DNA of 64,000 bases from Planctomycetaceae bacterium (lineage in GTDB: Bacteria > Planctomycetota > Planctomycetia > Pirellulales > Pirellulaceae): the NCBI GenBank assembly GCA_005798335.1, contig SYJV01000208.1:1-64000 (forward strand), written 5' to 3'. The translations under genes were made by a program, and so were the position numbers. Positions 18,949 to 28,600 of the stretch are shown in pieces; the stretch's first letter is position 1, and the number at the start of each line of letters is the position of its first letter. The notes under the pieces were generated by a model, which ran no database searches, had not been told where the DNA came from, and worked only from the letters and a program-made list of their open reading frames with translations.

Positions 18949-21900
18949 ATGCGCCGCCATTGCAATTTGGCTGACCCAAAGAGCGCAAACGCCTGGACCA
19001 TATTCTTAGGTGTTTGCTGCATTGCCATTTGGTCGTGCGCGACGGTGACTTCAGCGCCCGCCAATGATCAGCAATTCAAGCTGGAGATCGCGCCCTTACT
19101 GCAGCACAAGTGCGTATCGTGCCACAATCAACATGATCGCAAAGGTGGCCTATCGCTGTTATCGTCGCGCGACTGGCAGCAAGGTGGCGACAGTGGACCA
19201 GTCATCGATTCGCGCGAAATCGAATCCAGTCTGTTGTTGACCCTGGTGCGGCCTGACAAAGATGGTCACGCATTGATGCCCAAAGATGGCCAACCGCTTT
19301 CGGTCCAAGAACTGGCGAGTTTCACCAGTTGGATCAAGTCAGGCGCGATTTGGCCCAAAGACTTTCAGCTTGCCGCGCCGGTTGTTGCAGCCACAGACTG
19401 GTGGGCCTTTCGACCGTTAGTCGACGTTCGCGTGCCAGTTCCGATGTCGAGTGCAGCGATCTCCGAGTTGAACAATCCAGTGGATGCGTTTGTGCACGAC
19501 AAACATCAGGAACAAGGTTTGACTTTTAGCGCCGCAGCCGACCGACGATCATTGATCCGGCGCATTAGTTTTGACTTGCTAGGATTGCCTCCAACGCCTG
19601 ACGATGTCGAAAGTTTCTCGCGCGATGATCGCCCGGACGCATACGAGCGGTTGGTGGACCGATTGCTTGCGTCACCACGCTTGGGCGAACGATGGGCGAG
19701 ACATTGGTTAGATGTCGTGCATTTTGGCGATACTCATGGATATGACAAAGACAAACCGCGACCAAACGCTTGGCCCTACCGGGATTATGTGATTCGTGCG
19801 TTGAATTCCGACAAGGCCTGGTCACGTTTTGTCCAGGAACAAATCGCCGGCGACGTGATGTTTCCTGGAACCGTGGACGGCATCGAGGCGTTGGGGTTTA
19901 TCGCCGCTGGACCATGGGATTTCGTTGGTCATGCGGAAGTAGCTGAAACCAAGATCGACGGCAAAATCGCGCGTCATTTGGACCGCGACGATATGGTTCG
20001 CACAACGATGCAGTCTTTTTGCAGCGTCACCGTCGGATGCGCCCAATGTCATCAGCACAAATTCGACCCGATTCGACAAGAGGACTACTACCGATTGCAG
20101 GCAGTATTCGCCGCCGTCGACCGAGCGGACAAGCCATACATCGACGACGAGAAACAGTTGCTCAGGTTCAACGAGTTGAAAATTAGCCAGACACACTTGA
20201 AGACTCAGTTAGCCTCGCTGGAAAAGCAGCAGCGCGACGCGGCTGGCTCAGAGCTGAGTAAACTTGATGATCAAATCAAATCGTTAACCGCCAGCAAACA
20301 GGGCCAACAACCGCCCGAATATGGTTATCACAGTCAAATTGCGAAGCGTAATGATGTAGTTAAATGGGTGCAAGTTGACCTTGGCGATTCGGTTGCACTG
20401 GACCGCATTGTACTTCTGCCCTGCTTTGACTCGTTTAATAACATTGGGGCTGGATTCGGATTTCCCGTTCGCTTCAAAATCGAACTGTCCGACGATGCGA
20501 GTTTTCGATCGCAGGTACGTATGATAAGAGATCGATTGCAGGAAACGCTGGAAAGCGACTTGCCCTCGCCTGGCTTGACGCCACAATCGTTTCATACGCG
20601 AGGTATACGCGGCCGGTTTGTGCGAGTCACCGCCACTAAGCTGGCAACTCGCCAGACTGACTACATTTTCGCGTTGGCAGAACTCCAGGCCATCGACATC
20701 AGCGGTGCGAATGTTGCTCTCGGCAAGACGGTAACCGCCATGGATTCGATCGATGCACCGCCAAGATGGCGCAAACAGAATCTGGTCGATGGGTTAATGC
20801 CCGAGAATTCGAATGCAGAAGAATTAGCGAAGTTGTCAGCCAGCCGCGATGCGATGTTGGCTGGAAGTGGAAGCCAACAACTGCGCGTTGCGCTTGCTGA
20901 GCGACGAGCCGAACTGAAGAGACTGACGAGCCAATTAGCCACGTTGCCACCTACCAAGATGGTTTATGCCGGTACCGTTCATGATGGAGCCGGCAATTTC
21001 CTTGGAACCGGCGGGAATGGCGGTCGGCCTCGCGATATTTTCGTGTTACGACGTGGCGATGTAACGCAACCCGACGTCGCAGCGCAACCCGGCGCATTAT
21101 CCTTATTAACTCAACTGCGAGCTGATTTTATTCTGCCCGGGGCCCACCGCGAGAGCGATCGACGGTCAGCACTAGCGAAATGGTTGACGGCCCGCGAGAA
21201 CGTGCTCACCTGGCGCAGTATCGTCAATCGAGTTTGGCAATATCACTTTGGCCGAGGATTAGTTGAGACTGCCAACGATTTTGGCCGGATGGGCGCTCTC
21301 CCGACACATCCCGAGCTGCTCGATTGGCTGGCTGTCGATTTTCGCGATGCTCATCAGTCGTTGAAGGACCTGCATCGTCGAATCGTTCTCAGCCGCACGT
21401 ACACTCAATCATCCACGCGGCCCATCGGCCAACCCATTGATGCTCCAGTCAGCAGCGATTCTGACAATCGTTGGCTGTGGCGCATGAACCGTCGCAAATT
21501 GGAGGCCGAAGCTGTGCGCGATTCGGTATTGGCAGTGGCGGGACAATTGGATTTGTCCATGGGTGGCCCGGCCTTCCAAGATTTTGTCATCGAGAAACCG
21601 GAGCATTCACCGCACTACGAATATCGATTGCACGATCCGAGTGATCCTCGTGCGATGCGGCGGTCGGTTTATCGTTTCACCGTCCGCTCGCAGTTGCAAC
21701 CATTCATGGCCAGCTTTGATTGTGCGGACCCATCTCTGCAAGTGGATCGTCGCAACGAGAGCATTACACCGTTACAGGCCCTGACGATGCTGAACAACGG
21801 TTTGATCGTGGTGATGGCACAACGATTTGCTGTAAAGCTAAACAGGTACTCAACCGATGTCGAGCAAATGGCCCACGCTGGCTTTCTCGAAGTCACGGGA

Positions 21901-22014
21901 CGATCGCCCGATGCCGATGAATTGGTTTTGTTATGCGACTATGCACGACAACATGGGCTGGTGAATTTGTGCAGGTGGATGCTAAATCTATCCGAGTTTT
22001 CGTTCGTGGACTGA
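18949..22014 (+). CDS. Planctomycete cytochrome C (PSCyt1) / DUF1549 / DUF1553 protein with discoidin-like insert
   Basis: CVSCHNQHDRKGG heme motif; DUF1549 core RRISFDLLGLPPTPDDV..YERLVDRLLASPRLGERWARHWLDV; CAQCHQHKFDPI; DUF1553 core NRVWQYHFGRGLVETANDFGRMG and ITPLQALTMLNN. Start placed at 18949 rather than 18865. Confidence 0.92.
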   Translation: MRRHCNLADPKSANAWTIFLGVCCIAIWSCATVTSAPANDQQFKLEIAPLLQHKCVSCHNQHDRKGGLSLLSSRDWQQGGDSGPVIDSREIESSLLLTLVRPDKDGHALMPKDGQPLSVQELASFTSWIKSGAIWPKDFQLAAPVVAATDWWAFRPLVDVRVPVPMSSAAISELNNPVDAFVHDKHQEQGLTFSAAADRRSLIRRISFDLLGLPPTPDDVESFSRDDRPDAYERLVDRLLASPRLGERWARHWLDVVHFGDTHGYDKDKPRPNAWPYRDYVIRALNSDKAWSRFVQEQIAGDVMFPGTVDGIEALGFIAAGPWDFVGHAEVAETKIDGKIARHLDRDDMVRTTMQSFCSVTVGCAQCHQHKFDPIRQEDYYRLQAVFAAVDRADKPYIDDEKQLLRFNELKISQTHLKTQLASLEKQQRDAAGSELSKLDDQIKSLTASKQGQQPPEYGYHSQIAKRNDVVKWVQVDLGDSVALDRIVLLPCFDSFNNIGAGFGFPVRFKIELSDDASFRSQVRMIRDRLQETLESDLPSPGLTPQSFHTRGIRGRFVRVTATKLATRQTDYIFALAELQAIDISGANVALGKTVTAMDSIDAPPRWRKQNLVDGLMPENSNAEELAKLSASRDAMLAGSGSQQLRVALAERRAELKRLTSQLATLPPTKMVYAGTVHDGAGNFLGTGGNGGRPRDIFVLRRGDVTQPDVAAQPGALSLLTQLRADFILPGAHRESDRRSALAKWLTARENVLTWRSIVNRVWQYHFGRGLVETANDFGRMGALPTHPELLDWLAVDFRDAHQSLKDLHRRIVLSRTYTQSSTRPIGQPIDAPVSSDSDNRWLWRMNRRKLEAEAVRDSVLAVAGQLDLSMGGPAFQDFVIEKPEHSPHYEYRLHDPSDPRAMRRSVYRFTVRSQLQPFMASFDCADPSLQVDRRNESITPLQALTMLNNGLIVVMAQRFAVKLNRYSTDVEQMAHAGFLEVTGRSPDADELVLLCDYARQHGLVNLCRWMLNLSEFSFVD

Positions 22015-22021
22015 ACTCACT

Positions 22022-23494
22022 ATGCAAGCAACCGTTCGGCGGAATTTCGTGCGAGAATTGGGCTCAGGTTTGGGCGGTATCGCGCTCGCAGCTATGCTGC
22101 ACAACGACAGTTCGGCCGCACCCGTATTGCATCGTGGTTTACATCACATGCCTCGGGCAAAGCGAGTCGTGCAACTATTCATGGCGGGTGCCGCTAGTCA
22201 TCTCGATTTGTGGGATTTCAAGCCGGAGCTGGTCAAACGCCACGGGCAACCTTCCGACTTTGGAGAAAAAATCGAGGCTTTCCAGAATGGCCTGGGTCCA
22301 TGGAAGAAACCTGCCTGGAACTTTCGGCCCTATGGAGCATGCGGGAAAATGCTCAGTGACGTGGTCGCCGAGCTTGGCACGTGCGTGGATGAAATAGCTT
22401 TTGTCCATAATATGGTCGGTAAAACCGGCGTGCACAGTCAAGCAACACTGTTGCAAGCGACTGGTTTCAATCTGCCGGGGTTTCCAGGAGCAGGCTGCTG
22501 GATCAGCTATGGGTTGGGAAGTCTCAACGATAATTTGCCGACTTTTGTGGTCCTACCGGACCATCGAGGATTCGCATCCAATGGTGCCAAGAACTGGGAC
22601 GCTGCGTTCCTCTCTTCAGAGCACGCAGGTACGCTGATTCACTCCGAGCGAAATAATCCCATTGAGGATTTGTTCCCACACGCGCAAGGCAAATACATAT
22701 CGCAATCTAGCGAACTAGCGGGCCAGCGTTTACTCGCGACGCTTGATGCTCGACACGCCAGCGAGCATCCTGAGGACCAGCGACTGCGATCCAGGATCGA
22801 GGCATATGAACTGGCGGCGCGCATGCAGCTTGCCGCTCCCGAGGCACTGAACTTGAACGACGAACCTGCATATATGCTGGACATGTATGGTGTCTCATCA
22901 AATCGAGTTTGGCCTACCGAGATCAACCCTGCTGAAGAAATGGACGCCTTTGGTCGCAAGTGTCTAGTCGCCAGGCGGCTGCTCGAGCGCGGTGTGCGAT
23001 TCGTGCAGATTTGGTCTGGCAACGATAACGGATTTCCTCGACGCAATTGGGATTCTCACGAGGATGTAGCGCGAGACCATGGGCCGTTGGCACTTGGGAT
23101 GGCGCGCGGTGCTTCCGCCTTGATCATGGATCTCAAACAACGAGGTATGTTGGACGATACGATCGTGTTATGGACCACCGAATTTGGGAGACTGCCGTCA
23201 ACTCAAGGTGGCGCTGGGCGCGATCACAATCCACACACCTTTACGAATTGGCTGTGCGGCGGCGGTATCCGAGGCGGTATCACCATCGGGCCAAGCGACG
23301 AGTTCGGTTACAAGCCGCTGGACCGCCAGCATCCCACGCAAGTCTACGACATCAATGCCACCGTTTTGCATCAGCTTGGGCTGGATCATAAACGCTTAAC
23401 CTTCCGACACAACGGCATAGACCGCCGCCTGACGGACGTGCACGGAAATGTAATCAGTGAGCTGCTCGTTCAAGCTCAGGTTGCTCGTGGATGA
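22022..23494 (+). CDS. DUF1501 domain-containing protein (sulfatase-like, Tat-type N-terminus)
   Basis: 490 aa; RRNFVRELGSGLGGIALAAML N-terminus; AKRVVQLFMAGAASHLDLWDFKPEL; VLWTTEFGRLPSTQGGAGRDHNPHTFTNWLCGGGIRGG. Confidence 0.93.
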   Translation: MQATVRRNFVRELGSGLGGIALAAMLHNDSSAAPVLHRGLHHMPRAKRVVQLFMAGAASHLDLWDFKPELVKRHGQPSDFGEKIEAFQNGLGPWKKPAWNFRPYGACGKMLSDVVAELGTCVDEIAFVHNMVGKTGVHSQATLLQATGFNLPGFPGAGCWISYGLGSLNDNLPTFVVLPDHRGFASNGAKNWDAAFLSSEHAGTLIHSERNNPIEDLFPHAQGKYISQSSELAGQRLLATLDARHASEHPEDQRLRSRIEAYELAARMQLAAPEALNLNDEPAYMLDMYGVSSNRVWPTEINPAEEMDAFGRKCLVARRLLERGVRFVQIWSGNDNGFPRRNWDSHEDVARDHGPLALGMARGASALIMDLKQRGMLDDTIVLWTTEFGRLPSTQGGAGRDHNPHTFTNWLCGGGIRGGITIGPSDEFGYKPLDRQHPTQVYDINATVLHQLGLDHKRLTFRHNGIDRRLTDVHGNVISELLVQAQVARG

Positions 23495-24327
23495 TTTTTC
23501 TAACAACCTGCTTCTGTTGCGGCAATAATAACATCGATCTGATGATGATTCCGGGCCGCGACTTCTTACCGGCCCAGGACATCCTGAAAAACTGGCTAGC
23601 AGAGTACCAACGCGACCTAGTTCGCAGCAAGCCTTCGCCGCAATCTGCTGCCAATTGAAAATTCTCGCCTATCACCACCAAGCAAGTGTCTAGCTTGCCT
23701 ATCTTGTCCGGACGAAATCGTAAATCGTAGGGTGCACTAATTCGTCAATTTCCAAGTAAGTTCTGTGACACTATCCATAGGATCCAACGGCCGGTCCAAA
23801 AAAGTCATCGGAAATATCACCAACCACCTCGTCGTTTGGATTCTTCTTGGGGAGGTACTTGCTTATATCGTCCGCGGCCGTCGGGAAAATTTGTGGAAAG
23901 GCCTCCCTGAGCGGCTGATTAGTGGGAACGTCACCTCGTTCGAGCGCAGCCCCGATGTCGCCCGCGTCGTCGTGCAATTTTTCCCTCACACCGTCGACGT
24001 GATCCGCTGAGTTGAACATGGCATTCGTGTTTTTCCCCAGCCTCGCCGACGCGGATGTGATGCGTGGGTTTCACTTCCACGCACGACTCGCCCGGTATTT
24101 TTTTGTCCTAACTGTTTTTGCCGTAATGGCTGGTTGGATTTAACAAAGATCTTTAGACAAAAAGATGGAAGACAAAAAACGTCCCGAAAAAATTTCTCAG
24201 CTCTGGTACCAGTTTCAATTAGGCCCATGTATTCTATTTGATCACCGCAATCAGGAGTTCTGATCTCTCAGCCGCCGAAAACGTCGAGGCCCTATTGTGA
24301 CTCAGGCTTTTGTTGACCTGTCGCTTC

Positions 24328-25319
24328 TCAGCGAACTGTTCGAGCGAGCTCGACCGCGGCTTTCACGGATGCTCGAAGTGCGCGTTCGTCGCGTATCAAT
24401 TCGAGTCCACGTCGAATGAGCAGCTTGCAATCCTCAGCTTCCTCAGCCTGATCGGCCGGAGCAGCGATTTGACCGAGTACGCTTGGCTCACCTATCGTAA
24501 CTGGAATGCGTTTGCGACATCGCTCGTGGTGCTTATTGCGAGAAAAACTTGACAGGTACGTTATGGCAAGCTTTCTGCCGCGAAAACGTATGGAGCGTAC
24601 GTTCCGTCTACAGCATTGGCAGCATCGAACATAGCCACATGGATCATCGCCAAGTTTCGTGCGACCCGCGGCGGTTGCGATGGCACGATGCGATTCGGAA
24701 GGGTCGTTGGATGTCGCCGTCCATTGCCGGACGATATCAAGAATGGCAGTATTCCAATCTTGAATGGCATTGCCGCGTCGAACCTGAAGCTCCGTTTGAG
24801 CACTGCGTCCCAGTTGGTCGCGAGCCTCGGTTCGGATCGAATGCTGCCCAGCTTCCAAGGTAAGCGTGAATTCGAACCGACCTTGACCGTCGGCCGTCGA
24901 TTGACCGATCAGTTGGTTATCCAGGAAGAACTCTAGTGTAGCGCTGGGAAGCGTTTGACCTTGATGGGTAACACGATCGGTCAGCACAACGCCGTTATTA
25001 TTGGGATCGGAGTCGGGTGCCAATCCTCCAACAATAGCCGGCGACAGATTCCCAAGTGAGTTGATTGCGTCAGCAGAACATCCAGCGCCGACAGCCAACC
25101 ATCGCCACTTACGTCGACGAACAACTCGCTACTGGGCTTGTGAGCCGGGAGTTGCCGAGATCCAAGATTGTTCAAGTCGTTAATCACTTGCAACACATCC
25201 AGCGGTGTAACCAGAGCCGAGTTATCAACATCGCCAACCAGCGACCCGTTTCGCCAATCACTAGCCAGCAACTGGCGCCATTCGAGAGTTTCAAGTTGGA
25301 ATCGATGAAAGTTGGCCAT
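24328..25319 (-). pseudogene. Decayed LEPR-like/dockerin protein with vanadium-haloperoxidase-like remnant
   Basis: Minus-strand frames join as MANFHRFQLETLEWRQLLASDWRN..DVSGDGWLSALDVL (dockerin), frameshift, ADAINSLGNLSPAIVGGL..GNAIQDWNTAILDIVRQWTATSND, frameshift, PPRVARNLAMIHVAMFDAANAVDGTYAPYVF, then unrecognisable sequence. Confidence 0.7.
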
Positions 25320-25362
25320 AATGTTCCGCTCTAAAATTGGCATTTGTCTCGTCCCACGTTCT

Positions 25363-25594
25363 CTCGTTCCCAAGCTCTGGCTAGCTCTGGCTTGGGAACG
25401 CCAGTCCCAGAAGCTCCGCTTCTCATCAACTCCGATTCCCACCACCTGCCACCATTTCCGAACTGCCTCAATGATACGATCCCAATCGTATCAAGACCTA
25501 CCAGGAGTTGCTCCGAACGGCTACGAGTTGAGTAGAGTAGGCAGAGAAGCAGAGCTTCCAGATCGTGCGTTCCCAATCAGAGCTTGGGAACGAG
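25363..25594. repeat. Palindrome-rich intergenic cluster downstream of the RHS gene
   Basis: ctcgttcccaagctctgg...ccagagcttgggaacgag type outer arms; internal hairpins cgttcccaagctctggctagctctggcttgggaacg, gatacgatcccaatcgtatc and agaagctccgcttct. Confidence 0.75.
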
Positions 25595-25651
25595 GGTAAT
25601 CGCACTTGCATTGATTTCCATCGTCCTTTTCTCTCGCCTCAACCCCCGAGG

Positions 25652-28600
25652 TTATCCGACGTCATCAAAGTTGATCGTTGGGATTTCGGTCGAGGATGCT
25701 GACGACCCCGTCGGGTTGCCCAGGTTCGGGAGCGGGGTCTCCGCGGTGGGATTGCCGACTGTTGGTGAAGGATTGCCCGTCGATCTGCGTCTCGCCTGAT
25801 CCAAGACTTCGGCGATTGTGTCTTGGTACTTTCGCTGGGCGTCTTCGCGTGATTTTTTCAGAGTTCTCTCGGCGAACTCTTGTCCAAACTGCTCTCGATC
25901 TTTCCGGAAGTTCTTGTTCGCTTTGTCCAGTTCTTTAGCCCGGACGTTGGCGGCATTCTTGCCTGCATTCGACTCGCTGATTGCCTTGCGTTTGAAATCC
26001 TCCGCAGCCTTGAATTCGTCGGCAGCCTGTTTGATTTCCGGGCTGGCGTTCTCGAGGTCGGACCTCGATAGGCGCTGCTGTTTTGCAGGATTATTGGGAT
26101 TGTCTAACGGCTTCGACTTGGAGAGATCCTCGACGACCTTGTTGTTGAGGGTGTCGTCTAACGGATTCTTCTGAGCCGAATTCGATAGGATGTCGTCCTG
26201 CCTATTCAGTTCTTCGATGACATCATCGGCCGTCCTGCTCGCAGTCCCTGCGGCGTTATCCACCGTGTTGCCGGTTCCCGTGGCTGCCTTCCGCTGCTTG
26301 GCGATGTACGCCAGTTGATCCTTGATGATCTTCTGCGCCTCTTCCGAAGTCGTATCGAGGACAATCTTCGTCGTTCCCTCGGCGGTTTTCACCGTTCGGA
26401 AGAACAGCTTCAGGCCCACATTCAGGCCGGCGATCGAGACCGGGACGATGATCTCGATCAGGCTTGGGTCATCGTCCGGGCAGAGGTTGTTCGCGCGACG
26501 CAGCGCGTCGATCACCAGACCGGCGTCGATGATGGCCGACAGCACAAATCCGCCGGGGACGACTAGCGCAACGAGCGACAGTGCAGCCAGGGCCGTGCGG
26601 ATGTCCTGGTTATACTCGAGTTCCCGCCGTCGCTTTTCGATGGCCCTCAGCCGGTCGAACTGCTTGAAGCGAGCCTGCTCGATCGCAGTCGCCACACCGT
26701 CCACCGTCTCTTTGTCGTAGGTCAATCCGTTGTCCTTCACCAATTGCTTGGCTAGGTCGCGTTCCTGACGCTCACGTTCCTGGCGGAATTTGTACGATCG
26801 GGCATGGAACTCGCTCTCGATACTCACCCGACTCGCTGTGGTGTTCACGCTGCCGTCGGAATGCAGTTTATCCGCGCCGATCCTTTCGTAGTCCACGTCA
26901 CGCAAGTCGATGTCGCCCGTCGCTGCCCTGAAGAACTCCTTCACATACGGCTCGTTGCTGGCGTCAATCTCGGCGTCGATTTGCGCCAGGGCCGTCTCGT
27001 CGCTCACGCCCTGCTGTTCCTTGGCGTCTTGGTAGCGCTGGAAGAACTCGAAAGCCTTGTCCTTTTGCTGGTCCCGAAATTGCAAGTACTCTAGGACCGG
27101 GTCGCGTTCGGAGGCCGCGTCCAGCCCGAACGGGTCGGTCAGGTTCGTTGGGTTGTTGCCGACGTAACGCGTCAGGTTCACGTCGTCGGCACCGAACCCA
27201 AACGGATCTTCGCTCAGGAACCGTCCCGTCTGCGCGTCGTAGTAGCGATTGCGATAATAATATAGTCCTGTCTCAGGGTCGAATTCACGGCTGGTGAAGC
27301 TGAAGAGGTGACCGAGAGCCGCGTTTGATTGCGCCGTGATCTGCCCGAAACTGTTGTAGGTCAAGTGATTCGCCAGCACGCCGGCGCTGTCCAAGACGTC
27401 GCGCACCGTGCCGAGGTGATCGGTGAGCGACCACAGCACCTGTCCCGCCGCCTCCTCGGCGAACACCTGATCGACGGTCTGACCCGACAGCACGCGGCGC
27501 TTGAGCACGCCTGCTCCGTCGAAGGTCAGCGCGATCTGGTCGCCGTCGTACACGAACTGCACCGTAGTGGCAACTGCCGCGCCGGCACCGTCGGCGTCGG
27601 TCACTTTTGCGATTCGGCGGTTCAGCGCGTCGTAGCGGAAGTCGACTTGCAACACGATCGTTCCGGCGACATCCTTTGCCGTAGTCCGAGTCAATCGATT
27701 GCGGTGGTCCCAGTTGTAATCCGTGACACGGCCGGTCGCTCGTTCGGTGCGGCGCGCTAGGTTGCCTTCGTTGTCAAACGCGTAGTCGGCAACGGAGTCG
27801 GCCAGCAGCCGATTGTTAGCGCCGATCGTGGTACCGCCGGTGCGGTTTCCCGTCGCGTCGAAGCTGAACTGCTGGTCGGCCTGGAACGAGAAGTCTGCGG
27901 CGGTCAACTGGCTGATGGCGTCGTAGCTGAAATCAGCATTGCCGTCCACCGACACTTGCCGAGTAATTCGGTTCAGGGCGTCGAATGTGTTGTCGAACCG
28001 CGCCAGCGGCGTGCTCGCTTTCTCATGCAGCACCTGCGTCGCTCGGTTGTTCGCGTCGATCGTCACCTGCGTCCGCGCCACCTGCGTCGTGCCCGCGAGG
28101 TCGGCGAATCGATCCACGCCGACGATCCGGCTCGCGGCGTCATAGGCAACGTCCACGCGTTTCGGGGCGACTCCAGTTCCCGACTGTGTCACTCGTGACA
28201 GCCGGTCGAGCGCGTCGAAGGTCCGGTTCGTCGTCGCCGCGGCCGTGCCGGCGATGGTTTCCGCCGTGCTGATGCGGTTCGAATTCGCGTCGAACGTGTT
28301 GGCGAGGATCACCACGGGCACGCCAGGCGTGCCGGAGTTGGTAGCGCTCAGGAGTTCGCCGATATTGGAGTATGTGTAGCCGTAAGTTGCGAAGGCGTCG
28401 TTCAGCCCCGTGAGTTGGTCCGCCGCATCAAAGGTTCGCGCGATCGTGTGAATCGGGTTCGCGTTACCAGTCACGAACCAGGATTCGACCGTTTGACGAT
28501 TCAGCGCGTCGTAGGTAAACGCAATGCGCCGGCCGTTGCGATCCGTGCGCTCGATTAGGTTGCTATTGGCGTCGTACGTGAACAGACGTTTTAGCCCGAG

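Noticed and set aside
24121-24180. Words like aaagatctttagacaaaaagatggaagacaaaaaac as a possible regulatory repeat
   Set aside because: Short AT-rich words in a probable non-coding region; no convincing second copy or structure in the window.
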